This document shows, in pieces, positions 8,989 to 16,936 of a stretch of 64,000 bases of DNA. The notes under the pieces were generated by a model, which saw only the letters and a program-made list of their open reading frames with translations, made no database searches and was not told the DNA's origin. The stretch lies in assembly GCF_015694725.1 (NCBI RefSeq), contig NZ_JADQDQ010000002.1:372001-436000 (forward strand), written 5' to 3'. Positions within the stretch are counted from its first letter, which is position 1; each line of letters begins with the position of its first letter. The position numbers were made by a program, and so were the translations under genes. This DNA comes from Hymenobacter jeongseonensis. GTDB taxonomy: Bacteria; Bacteroidota; Bacteroidia; Cytophagales; Hymenobacteraceae.

Positions 8989-9494
8989 GCGGCTAATATT
9001 TTCTCGAGGCGAATGCGGGTTATTTTATCCTGTTCACCCATGGCAATTACTATTTCATCTTCGGGCTTATTGGGCAGGCGGGCTTGCAATAAAGCCAGCA
9101 TTTCTTCCGCTGATTTTCCAGTGGCGCAGACAATAAAGATGTAGCCGAACTTCTGCTCGTATTCCGTATTACCCGCCGCCAAAGCTTCCAGCGTTGCCTG
9201 CGAAGCTTGTTTTACTGCGGCCTGCTCGCCTTCGGCCCACGTACTGGTAGTGGCAAATTTCTCACGCAAAGCCGCCACATCGCCGCCGATTTTGGGATGG
9301 TGCGTGAAGGCTTCTCGCCAGTCGGCTTCGCTTAGTTTATTCCATTGGGTTGTGGCCTCTCGCTTCAGCGTTTCGGTATCGGCCATGGGAAATAAGGCGC
9401 CCATTTTCTCTACCCACGCCGTGGAGCCGCAGCATTTGCTTAAGGCATCGGCCAAGGCTGGCTTGGGGAGGTGGTTGAGTTCTTGTAATGTCAT
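8985..9494 (-). CDS. uraD: 2-Oxo-4-hydroxy-4-carboxy-5-ureidoimidazoline (OHCU) decarboxylase
   Basis: This 169-residue protein decarboxylates OHCU to (S)-allantoin. It carries the family signature HHPKIGGD at about residues 64-71 with the catalytic His, and the C-terminal block FGYIFIVCATGKSAEEML. The length is normal for the family. It is immediately followed by uraH with a four-base overlap. Its start codon lies just outside the nested palindrome at 9499-9565, so its leader would be taken up by that hairpin. Confidence 0.93.
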   Translation of the reverse strand: MTLQELNHLPKPALADALSKCCGSTAWVEKMGALFPMADTETLKREATTQWNKLSEADWREAFTHHPKIGGDVAALREKFATTSTWAEGEQAAVKQASQATLEALAAGNTEYEQKFGYIFIVCATGKSAEEMLALLQARLPNKPEDEIVIAMGEQDKITRIRLEKILAA

Positions 9495-9498
9495 TTAA

Positions 9499-9565
9499 TG
9501 TAGCGCGGACTTTTAGTCCGCGTGTGTGCCGTTAATCTATTCGCGGACTAAAAGTCCGCGCTACA
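9499..9565. repeat. Nested palindrome of a second family (TGTAGCGCGGACTTTTAGTC)
   Basis: Two perfect 24-base arms (9499-9522 and 9542-9565) flank 19 bases. Each arm is itself a palindrome (GCGGACTTTTAGTCCGC), so it can fold as one long stem or as two small hairpins. It supplies the TAG stop of the ureidoglycine aminohydrolase gene (9561-9563) and abuts the start of uraD. It is unrelated in sequence to the GTCATGCTGAGC elements. Confidence 0.93.
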
Positions 9566-10307
9566 ACACCGTTGGAAAGCGGTTCACGTTTTTGTAATAG
9601 ATGTACACCGACGGCTCCTGGCCCATGGCCGTGGCCCACTGCTGGCAATAGGGCGCCATCCAGATGGAGTCGCCTTTTTTCACGGGGTACCAGCACTGGT
9701 CGAGCATGTAGATGGCCTGGCCTTCGAGGTACAGCAGGCCGTGCTCCATGATGTGCGTTTCTACCATCGGCAGGTTGCCGCCGATGCCGTAGGTAAAAAT
9801 GTTCACGGCCATGTCGAAGCCCGGCACATTCGGCAGCAGCTCCTGGATGCGCAGAGCCTCGTCGTTCATGTAAATGGGCGCTTTGCTATAGTCCCGCTCG
9901 CCGAAGAACACGCCCGGCGTGGCGTGCCCAGCCAGCGGTTCGTACACTTTGTGGAAGGTAAGCAGCTGCGTGCCCGCTTCCGGCCCAGTGAATTCATAGG
10001 CCTGGCCCACCGGAATGTAGACGTATTGCCCCACGGCCAACGTGCGGGTTTCGCCGCCTACTGCTACCTGAACTTGCCCCTGCACCACGTAGAAGAAAAT
10101 CTGCGAGTCCTTGGTTTCGCCCACGAGTTTGCCGGCGTCGGTGAGCGTAATCAGCGTTTGGCAGAGGCGGGCGCCCATTTGCTCGTTGATGATGACGTTG
10201 ACGGTGCAGCCGGTCCAGCCGGGCACGTTGCTGTTGATGTAGCCATCGGGGGCGATGATGGCGTGGTTGCGCTTGACAACCGAGCGGGTCAGGGCCGACA
10301 TTTCCAT
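9561..10307 (-). CDS. (S)-Ureidoglycine aminohydrolase (bicupin)
   Basis: The 248-residue bicupin matches the plant UAH2/UGlyAH and bacterial YlbA (AllE) type. N-terminal TRSVVKRNHAIIAPDGYINS and C-terminal HIMEHGLLYLEGQAIYMLD, with the metal-ligand histidines, are the family landmarks. It releases ammonia from (S)-ureidoglycine to give (S)-ureidoglycolate. The frame is open far upstream, but that part reads through allC in another frame; the ATG at 10305-10307 (MEMSALTRS) lies one base after the allC stop and is the sensible start. It is the third gene of the allB-allC operon. Its last codons and stop overlap the nested palindrome. Confidence 0.9.
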   Translation of the reverse strand: MEMSALTRSVVKRNHAIIAPDGYINSNVPGWTGCTVNVIINEQMGARLCQTLITLTDAGKLVGETKDSQIFFYVVQGQVQVAVGGETRTLAVGQYVYIPVGQAYEFTGPEAGTQLLTFHKVYEPLAGHATPGVFFGERDYSKAPIYMNDEALRIQELLPNVPGFDMAVNIFTYGIGGNLPMVETHIMEHGLLYLEGQAIYMLDQCWYPVKKGDSIWMAPYCQQWATAMGQEPSVYIYYKNVNRFPTVL

Positions 10308-10308
10308 A

Positions 10309-11562
10309 TTAGCGGGTGGGCGTTTGGGTGCGGAGAAGGGAGATAAAACGGTCGGCCACGGCAATGGCGGCGGCCAGGTCAGGCAGCTCCACGTCCTCCA
10401 ACGGGTTGTGGCTGATGCCTTTGTAGCAGCGAATAAACAGCATGGTGGCGGGCGCAACAGCCGAAACGGGCACGGCGTCGTGCCCGGCACCGCTCACCAG
10501 CGAAATGGTTTCGTAGCCGGTTTCGGTTATGGCCTGGCCCAGCAGGTCGTTCAGGGGCTGGCTGCAAGCCACGGGAGCGGTTTGCTGCACCAGTTTCCAC
10601 ACCAACTCCACGTTGCGCGGGGCGGCGAGGCCTTCGGCGAAGTTGAGCAGGGCGCGGTACGCATCGGCGAGTTGGGCCTGATTGGGGCTGCGCAGGTCGA
10701 GGGTGCAGGTAACCTCGCCGGGAATGACGTTGCTGGCCGCGTGGCTGATATTGAGCTTGCCCACGGTGGCCACCAAGCCTTGGCCGTGGGCCTGGGCAAA
10801 TTGCTCGGCCGTGAGCACAAACTCGGCGGCGGCGCACAGGGCGTCCTGGCGCATGGCCATGGGCACGGTGCCGGCGTGGCCGGCCATGCCCCGAAACACC
10901 AATTCCACGCGCTGCTGCCCGGCAATGGCCGTGACCAGCGCCACCGGCACGTTGCGCTCCCACAGCACCGGGCCCTGCTCGATGTGCATCTCGAAGTACC
11001 CCAGCCACTCGGCGGCCGGAATGGCATCGAGCGCCAACTGCGAGGCATCACCGCCCATGATGGTGAGGGCTTGGTCTAGGGTCACACCCGCGGCGTCGGT
11101 GCGGGCCAGCAGGGCGTGGTCGAAGGCCCCGGTCACGACCTGGCTGCCCAGGTACGTGGTATGAAAGCGCACGCCTTCTTCGTCGCTGAAGGCAATCAGC
11201 TCGATGTGAAACGGCAGGTCGGCTTTTTGCTCGATGAGTTGTTCCAACAAATCGAGTCCCATGAGCACGCCCAGCGGACCGTCGAACTTGCCGGCATTTA
11301 CCACCGTGTCGATGTGCGAGGCCAGCACGAAAGTTTTCGCGTCGGGGTTGCGGCTTTCGAGGCGGGCGCGCAGGTTGCCGATGCCGTCGACGCGGGTGGG
11401 CAGGCCGGCGGCTTCCAGCCAGCGTTGCACGAGGTCGCGGCCTTCCAGGAAAGCGGGCGTGCCGAAGGTGCGCGTCACGCCGTCGGCCTCTTCGCTGATG
11501 GCCGCCAATTGCTGAATGCGCTGCATGATGCGCTCCGCGCGCGCTAGGTATTCGTGCTGCAT
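10309..11562 (-). CDS. allC: Allantoate amidohydrolase (M20 family)
   Basis: The 417-residue protein belongs to the M20 amidase/N-carbamoylase group. Metal ligands are visible in ASHIDTVVNAGKFDGPLG, AFSDEEGVRF (the EE pair) and MHIEQGPVLW. The N-carbamoyl-amino-acid hydrolases look alike, but context (allantoinase 5' and ureidoglycine aminohydrolase 3') supports allantoate as substrate, giving ureidoglycine, CO2 and ammonia. It begins four bases after the allB stop and ends one base before the next start, so the three genes are a tight operon. Cytoplasmic; no signal peptide. Confidence 0.9.
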   Translation of the reverse strand: MQHEYLARAERIMQRIQQLAAISEEADGVTRTFGTPAFLEGRDLVQRWLEAAGLPTRVDGIGNLRARLESRNPDAKTFVLASHIDTVVNAGKFDGPLGVLMGLDLLEQLIEQKADLPFHIELIAFSDEEGVRFHTTYLGSQVVTGAFDHALLARTDAAGVTLDQALTIMGGDASQLALDAIPAAEWLGYFEMHIEQGPVLWERNVPVALVTAIAGQQRVELVFRGMAGHAGTVPMAMRQDALCAAAEFVLTAEQFAQAHGQGLVATVGKLNISHAASNVIPGEVTCTLDLRSPNQAQLADAYRALLNFAEGLAAPRNVELVWKLVQQTAPVACSQPLNDLLGQAITETGYETISLVSGAGHDAVPVSAVAPATMLFIRCYKGISHNPLEDVELPDLAAAIAVADRFISLLRTQTPTR

Positions 11563-11566
11563 TCAG

Positions 11567-12904
11567 CTACCGGGTTAAAAGTTCGCCGTGGTTGAGATGG
11601 GTAAAGGCAGGGCGCTGATAAACGGGTTCGCCCCGGAGAAAAGTTAATTCTACCACCCCCGCCAATTCCTGGCAAATGTAAGGCGACACTTTGTGTTTGT
11701 GCTGAATCATTTCCTCCTGCACCACAAAGGTTTTTTCAGGGTCGAAAACAATCAAATCAGCGTCGTAGCCCACGGCAATGCGGCCTTTGCGGTAGTGCTG
11801 ACCGGCCAGTTTCGCGGGGTTTTCGCTTAGCCACTTGGCCAGGTCATTCAGGGTGGCGCCGCGCTTGCGGGCCGCCGTCCAGAGCACGGGCAGGGCAAAT
11901 TGCAGCGAAGCAATGCCGCCCCAAGCCGTGGTAAAGTCGCCGCTTTCGAGCTGCTTCAAATCGGGCGGCGCGGGCGAGTGGTCGGTGGCCACGAAGTCGA
12001 TGATGCCGGCTTGCAGCGCGGCCCACAGCTGGTCGTTATTAGCCTTTTCGCGAATGGGCGGGGCGCACTTGAACTGCGTCTGGCCGTCGGCAATATCCTC
12101 GGCATTGAAATAGAGGTAATGCTGGCCGGTTTCCACGGTCAGGGGCAGGCCCTTGGCTTTGGCAGCAGCGATGGGCGCAATGGAATTGGCCGACGATAAA
12201 TGCACGATGTGCATCGGGCAATTGAATTCTTCGCACAAACGAATCATCATTACCACGGCTTCGTCCTCCCAGCTTTTGGGGCGCGAAGCCAGGTAGTTCG
12301 GGTACGAGCGGTGGTCGTTCTGCTTCCAAGCGTCGTTGTCCTCGGACAACTCACAGTGTACCAAGAGCGGCAGCTGGTGCCGCGCCAGAATGGGCATCAC
12401 CCGGCGCAAATCGTCCTCTGTCGCATTGGGAAAATCATCAATCCCAGAGTGCGTCAGAAAAGCTTTGAAACCCAATACGCCAGCCGCAATCAACGGCTCA
12501 ATTTCGTGGGCGTTGCCGGGCACCACCCCGCCCCAGAAGCCTACGTTGGTGTGCAGCTGGCCTTTGGTAGCGGCCCGTTTTATTTCCAGATTCGCCACCG
12601 ACGTGGTAACTGGGGCCGAGTTCAACGGCATATCAACCAGCGCGGTGAGGCCGCCGGCCAGCGCGGCCCGGGTGGCCGTGTCGAAGCCCTCCCAGTCGGT
12701 GCGGCCGGGCTCGTTGATGTGCACGTGTGGGTCGATGACGCCGGGCAGGATGGCGCGGGTCCCCACATCGAGGATAGTAGAACCTGATACTTCCGCATCA
12801 ATGGGCAGCAGGGCGGCGATTTGGCCGCTTTCGATGAGGATGGTGGCGGCGCGCACCCCATCGGGCGTGACGACGCGTTGGCTGCGCAGAGCAAGGTTTG
12901 GCAT
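11567..12904 (-). CDS. allB: Allantoinase
   Basis: This 445-residue amidohydrolase opens the hydantoin ring of allantoin to give allantoate. The metal-binding signature is complete: DPHVHINEPG (HxH), GFKAFLTHSG with the candidate carboxylated Lys, LLVHCE, MHIVHLSS and FVATDHSPAP. The length and the KTFVV and PYICQELAGVV C-terminal segments fit AllB-type allantoinases rather than dihydropyrimidinases. It is the first gene of the minus-strand operon and is divergent from puuD. The roughly 200-base spacer holds palindrome D. Confidence 0.94.
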   Translation of the reverse strand: MPNLALRSQRVVTPDGVRAATILIESGQIAALLPIDAEVSGSTILDVGTRAILPGVIDPHVHINEPGRTDWEGFDTATRAALAGGLTALVDMPLNSAPVTTSVANLEIKRAATKGQLHTNVGFWGGVVPGNAHEIEPLIAAGVLGFKAFLTHSGIDDFPNATEDDLRRVMPILARHQLPLLVHCELSEDNDAWKQNDHRSYPNYLASRPKSWEDEAVVMMIRLCEEFNCPMHIVHLSSANSIAPIAAAKAKGLPLTVETGQHYLYFNAEDIADGQTQFKCAPPIREKANNDQLWAALQAGIIDFVATDHSPAPPDLKQLESGDFTTAWGGIASLQFALPVLWTAARKRGATLNDLAKWLSENPAKLAGQHYRKGRIAVGYDADLIVFDPEKTFVVQEEMIQHKHKVSPYICQELAGVVELTFLRGEPVYQRPAFTHLNHGELLTR

Positions 12905-12982
12905 GGAGGAGAAGTTTGGCGCTAAATTCGGGACTTTTTCCTGGGCTAATTAATTGCCGGTGTAGGAAAGGGGTTTAGGCAC

Positions 12983-13080
12983 GTCATGCAGAGCGCAGCG
13001 AAGCATCTCGCGTGCCACCACTAACCCTACTAATTGGATTACTCATGGCACGCGAGATGCTTCGCTGCGCTCTGCATGGC
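12983..13080. repeat. Long palindromic element, copy D
   Basis: Arms 12983-13017 and 13046-13080 (35 bases, one mismatch). The core is GCAGAGCGCAGCGAAGCATC, a shorter variant missing part of the usual arm. It lies in the divergent allB/puuD spacer, ends 26 bases before the puuD start and begins 78 bases upstream of the allB start, so it could affect both transcripts. Confidence 0.93.
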
Positions 13081-13106
13081 GGCCCTTATTGTACTACTGC
13101 TTAACT

Positions 13107-14513
13107 ATGATTCAATACGTTACCCTCTTTGCCCTGATACTCACGTTTCTGCTGCTGCTGGGTGTCATATTCGCCCTCCAGCGGGTGGCCAAAACCCGGC
13201 CCGATGGCGGCGTGGTGGGCACCAGCGGCTTCACGCTGGAGGGCTACTCCTACGCCCTCATCTTGCTGGCCGTGGCGGCGGCCGTGGGCATTTGCTACGT
13301 GCTGGTGCGCGATTCGCCCTGGGCCGGCCACATTATGGAGTGGCTCAACATTGTGGTGCGCCTCATGCACATCACCTTCGGCATCGCCTGGATTGGCGCT
13401 TCGTTCTACTTCGTATTTCTGGAAAACGCCCTGAACCGCACCGACAACGTGCGCGAGGAACTGGCCGGCAACCTCTGGGCTGTGCACGGCGGCGGCTTTT
13501 ACTATCTGGAGAAGTACAAATCAGCACCCAAAGTCATCCCCAAAAGCCTGCACTGGTTTAAGTACGAGGCTTATTTCACCTGGCTCTCGGGTTTCAGCCT
13601 GCTGTTTGTGGTGTATTATTTCAACGCCAGCTCCATGCTGATTGACCCGCGCGTGCTGGACATTTCGCCGCTGGCGGGCGTGGGCATCGGGGTGGCCTCG
13701 TTCATCGTGGGCTGGCTGGTGTACGACGGGCTGTGCCGCACGGCGCTGGTGCGCAGCAAGTGGTTTATGGTGATTGGCTTCGCCATTGCCACGGCGTTTG
13801 CCTACTTCTACGATGAGGTGTTCAGCGCCCGGGCGGCCTACATCCACTTCGGGGCCATGCTGGGCACGCTCATGGTGGGCAACGTTTTCTTCACCATCAT
13901 CCCGGCCCAAAAGGCCATGGTGAAGGCTGCTACCGAAGGCACACCACTGGACCCCCAACTGGGCAAAAACGCCCTGGCCCGCTCGCTGCACAACAACTAC
14001 TTCACGCTGCCCGTGCTGTTTGTGATGGTGAGCAACCACTTCCCCAGCACCTTCAGCCACGCGTATCCGTGGGCCATTCTGGCGGTTATCACGTTGGGCA
14101 CGGCCGGCGTGAAGCACTGGCTGAACCTGCGCGAAAAGCACCAGTCCAACGCCTGGGTGCTACCGGCCTCGGTGGCCCTGCTGCTCGGCGTGGTGTTCGT
14201 GACCGCACCAAAATCCGAAACCGGCACCGCGGCCGCCGCCTGCACCGAGGAAGTGACCATGAGCCGGGTGAACATGATAGTGCAGACCCGCTGCGTGCAA
14301 TGCCACTCCGCCAAGCCCACCGACGACGTGTTTAAGTCGCCGCCCAACGGCGTGGTGTACGACACGCCGGAGGACATTATTCGCCTAAAAGACAAAATTA
14401 TGCAGCGCGTGGTGGTCACCAAGACCATGCCCCAGAACAACAAGACGCAGATGACCCAAGAAGAACGGGACATTCTCAAGTGCTGGATTGAACAGGGCGC
14501 ACTGAACAAGTAA
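13107..14513 (+). CDS. puuD: Membrane urate hydroxylase with C-terminal cytochrome c domain
   Basis: This 468-residue protein has about eight hydrophobic membrane segments followed by a single cytochrome c motif CVQCH at residues 396-400. The membrane part, with IVVRLMHITFGIAWIGASFY and LHNNYFTLPVLFVMVSNHF, matches the PuuD family (DUF989), known in Agrobacterium to oxidise urate to 5-hydroxyisourate and to pass electrons to cytochrome c rather than to oxygen. It stands in for soluble uricase here. I chose the ATG at 13107; an in-frame TTG at 13089 is less likely. It is followed 12 bases later by xdhC, probably as an operon. Confidence 0.93.
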   Translation: MIQYVTLFALILTFLLLLGVIFALQRVAKTRPDGGVVGTSGFTLEGYSYALILLAVAAAVGICYVLVRDSPWAGHIMEWLNIVVRLMHITFGIAWIGASFYFVFLENALNRTDNVREELAGNLWAVHGGGFYYLEKYKSAPKVIPKSLHWFKYEAYFTWLSGFSLLFVVYYFNASSMLIDPRVLDISPLAGVGIGVASFIVGWLVYDGLCRTALVRSKWFMVIGFAIATAFAYFYDEVFSARAAYIHFGAMLGTLMVGNVFFTIIPAQKAMVKAATEGTPLDPQLGKNALARSLHNNYFTLPVLFVMVSNHFPSTFSHAYPWAILAVITLGTAGVKHWLNLREKHQSNAWVLPASVALLLGVVFVTAPKSETGTAAAACTEEVTMSRVNMIVQTRCVQCHSAKPTDDVFKSPPNGVVYDTPEDIIRLKDKIMQRVVVTKTMPQNNKTQMTQEERDILKCWIEQGALNK

Positions 14514-14525
14514 AACACCTTTCCC

Positions 14526-15503
14526 ATGCCCGCTTCTCCCCGCGACTTACCGGTTTGGGCCCTCGCGGCGGCCAGCCTGCGGGCGGGCACGCCGGTGGCG
14601 CTGCTGTGCGTGGTGCGCAGCACGGGCAGCAGCCCCGGCCGCCAGGGCTTCAAGATGGCCGTGACGGCCACCGAATTGGCAGGTTCCATCGGCGGGGGCA
14701 TTATGGAGCACAAGTTCATCGAGTTGGCACGGCAACGCTTGCTGGCCGGCGACTTTAATCCCGTACTACTGCCTCAGATTCACCGGCGCGAAGCGCCCGC
14801 TGACCGCTCCGGCATGATGTGTTCAGGCGAGCAGGAGGTGCTGCTGTGGCCCCTGGCAGCCGAGGACTTGCCGGTAGTAGAAGCCATTGTGGAAGCGTTG
14901 GAACAGGGAAAAGTCAGCCAGTTTCTGCTAAGCGCTGATTCTGGCCTGCAGTTGCGGCGCTTAGCAGAACAGGCCTATGATTTTTATGACTACCAACCGG
15001 GCCAAAACTGGTGCTACCGCGAGCAGTTGGGCTTCCGCGACCAAGTCACCATCGTAGGCGGCGGGCATGTGAGCCTGGCTTTGTCAAAAACTCTGGCACT
15101 GCTGGATTTCGAATTAACCGTGCTCGACGACCGGACCGCCTTGCCCACGCTGGCAGCCAACCACGCCGCGCACCATCGGCGAGTGGTCAGTTACGAGAAC
15201 ATCGCCGCTGAAATCGTGGCCGGCCCGCACCAATACGTGGTAGTGATGACCGTGGGCTACCGCACCGATGCCGTGGTGCTGCGCCAGTTGATGGGGCTGC
15301 CCTTCCGGTACCTGGGTGTGATGGGCAGCGCCGCCAAAGTGGCCGAGTTGCGCCGCGGGCTGCTGGCCGAAGGATATGCCGAAGAAACCGTGGCGCGCCT
15401 GCACGGGCCGATTGGGTTGCCCATCAGTAGCCAGACGCCCGAAGAAATTGCCATCAGCATTGCCGCCGAGCTGATTTGGGAACGCCACCGGCCGAGCCAG
15501 TAG
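14526..15503 (+). CDS. xdhC: Xanthine dehydrogenase accessory protein (XdhC/CoxI family)
   Basis: The 325-residue protein has the N-terminal XdhC/CoxI block (STGSSPGRQGFKMAV, GSIGGGIMEHKFIE) and a C-terminal Rossmann domain (VTIVGGGHVSLALSK, then YLGVMGSAAKVAELR and GLPISSQTPEEIAISIAAE). XdhC proteins bind molybdenum cofactor and help sulfurate and insert it into xanthine dehydrogenase, so this one should serve xdhAB at 2961-6961. It follows puuD by 12 bases and ends this half of the purine region, 11 bases before the convergent lipoprotein gene stop. Confidence 0.92.
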   Translation: MPASPRDLPVWALAAASLRAGTPVALLCVVRSTGSSPGRQGFKMAVTATELAGSIGGGIMEHKFIELARQRLLAGDFNPVLLPQIHRREAPADRSGMMCSGEQEVLLWPLAAEDLPVVEAIVEALEQGKVSQFLLSADSGLQLRRLAEQAYDFYDYQPGQNWCYREQLGFRDQVTIVGGGHVSLALSKTLALLDFELTVLDDRTALPTLAANHAAHHRRVVSYENIAAEIVAGPHQYVVVMTVGYRTDAVVLRQLMGLPFRYLGVMGSAAKVAELRRGLLAEGYAEETVARLHGPIGLPISSQTPEEIAISIAAELIWERHRPSQ

Positions 15504-15514
15504 CTCAGGAGGTG

Positions 15515-16135
15515 CTACCGGCCCTGTTCATCGGGTTCGGTGCGGGGCAGTTGGCCGTTGGCCAGTTCTTCGGTAAAGACGCGGTAGCGGTCCAGAATGG
15601 AGCGCACGGAGCGGCGCAGTACGATTTCACCCATGGGGCCCTCGGGCACACTTACCCCCGAGGCGTAGCCATTCCAGACGGCGCGGTTGGTTTTCACGTC
15701 AATGAGGGTGAGCAGCAGCGTGCCTTCGGCCAGCAGCAGGCGCACGGGCTGGTAGCCCTGCATTTCTTCGCGGGGCGTGTCGTCGGTTTCTTCAATGTTG
15801 CGCTTTATCCACTGGCTAAGGTCCTCCTGCACAAAGCCGTGAAAATTCATGTCGCCTTCGTACACTCGGAAGTTTACCAGCATGTCGGGCCGGCGCTTGG
15901 CTTGGCGGTAGCCCTGTACTTGCAAGCGTTGCTTAATTGCTTCTCGCACGGACTGGCCCAGGCGGCTGGTGTCGGCGGTGAGCCCAGTTCCGGTCACAAA
16001 ATCGTAGGTACGGTAGTGGCGGAAATTGCCACGGTAGCTGTAATCGGAGTCAACGCGGGCTTCGCGGGTGGTCATGCAGGCCGAAAAAGTGGCCGCTAAG
16101 CAAACCAAGCTCAGGATGGAAAGAACGGTGCGCAT
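15515..16135 (-). CDS. DUF4136 family lipoprotein (paralogue 1)
   Basis: The 206-residue lipoprotein has a signal peptide with the lipobox-like ATFSAC at about residue 18, followed by TTREARVDSDYSYRGNFRHY. The text SDYSYRGNF...YRTYDFV and RPDMLVNFRVYEG is typical of DUF4136 proteins, small envelope lipoproteins of unknown function. I chose the ATG at 16133-16135 because the upstream in-frame codons give no signal peptide. It is a close paralogue of the next gene and probably arose by tandem duplication. Function unknown. Confidence 0.85.
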   Translation of the reverse strand: MRTVLSILSLVCLAATFSACMTTREARVDSDYSYRGNFRHYRTYDFVTGTGLTADTSRLGQSVREAIKQRLQVQGYRQAKRRPDMLVNFRVYEGDMNFHGFVQEDLSQWIKRNIEETDDTPREEMQGYQPVRLLLAEGTLLLTLIDVKTNRAVWNGYASGVSVPEGPMGEIVLRRSVRSILDRYRVFTEELANGQLPRTEPDEQGR

Positions 16136-16253
16136 AACGGTTGGGATTGACGGATGAATGGCCCTTTCATTTACGAAAATCAATTCCTTAATGACTGAGG
16201 TTCAGCCCGAAAATCACAAACAATCGGTCTAGCCGCTCCCCCAAGCTCAAGAG

Positions 16254-16877
16254 CTAATGCCCGCCGGCCTCGACGCCTTCGGGCGTGAGAATGTAGCCTT
16301 TGGCCAGAATACGGTACCGGTCGAAAATAGAGCGCACGGACCGGCGCAGCACGATTTCGGCCCGGGCGTTGTCGGGCACGTCCACGCCCGAGGCGTAGCC
16401 GTTCCAAATGGCCCGCTGCGAGCGGGCATCCACCAGCGTCACCATCAGGGTGCCATCGGTGAGCAGGCGGCGAATGGGCTGGTACGGGTGGCTGCTGGGC
16501 TCCGAAACGCTTTTGGCATCGGTTTCCTCCACCTCCTCGTGCTGGGCCACCCACTGCTCGAGTTCTTCCTGGTTGTAGCCGCGCAGGTTCACGGCGCCCT
16601 CAAACACGCGGTAGTTCACCAGCAGGTCGGGGCGCTTGGCGGTGGGCCGATAGCCTTGCTGCTGGAGCCGGGTCTGGATGGCATCGCGCAGCACCAGGCC
16701 CAAGCGGCTGGTGTCGCTCAGCAGCCCGTGGGTTCGCATGAAATCGTAGGTGCGGTAGCGGCGGAAATTGCCGCTGTAGCTGTAGTCGGATTCGACGCGG
16801 GCCTCCTGCGTGGTGACACAACTGCTCAGGCTAATCGCGAGACTGAGGGTCAAGACAATGCGTAACGGTATGGCCAT
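16254..16877 (-). CDS. DUF4136 family lipoprotein (paralogue 2)
   Basis: The 207-residue protein has a signal peptide with lipobox LAISLSSC and then TTQEARVESDYSYSGNFRRY. It aligns with the downstream paralogue along most of its length: SDYSYxGNFRxYRTYDF, DTSRLG, KRPDLLVNYRV, NGYASGV, EIVLRRSVRSI.DRYR. Both end in the stretch on a final helix near the C-terminus. The shared motifs and same orientation mark them as a tandem pair, separated by 118 bases with no strong terminator seen. Role unknown. Confidence 0.86.
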   Translation of the reverse strand: MAIPLRIVLTLSLAISLSSCVTTQEARVESDYSYSGNFRRYRTYDFMRTHGLLSDTSRLGLVLRDAIQTRLQQQGYRPTAKRPDLLVNYRVFEGAVNLRGYNQEELEQWVAQHEEVEETDAKSVSEPSSHPYQPIRRLLTDGTLMVTLVDARSQRAIWNGYASGVDVPDNARAEIVLRRSVRSIFDRYRILAKGYILTPEGVEAGGH

Positions 16878-16936
16878 GGCTAGCAGGAGGGTAATGTAGC
16901 CAACTAAGTTACATAAACCTGCCTGATATCCAAGCC

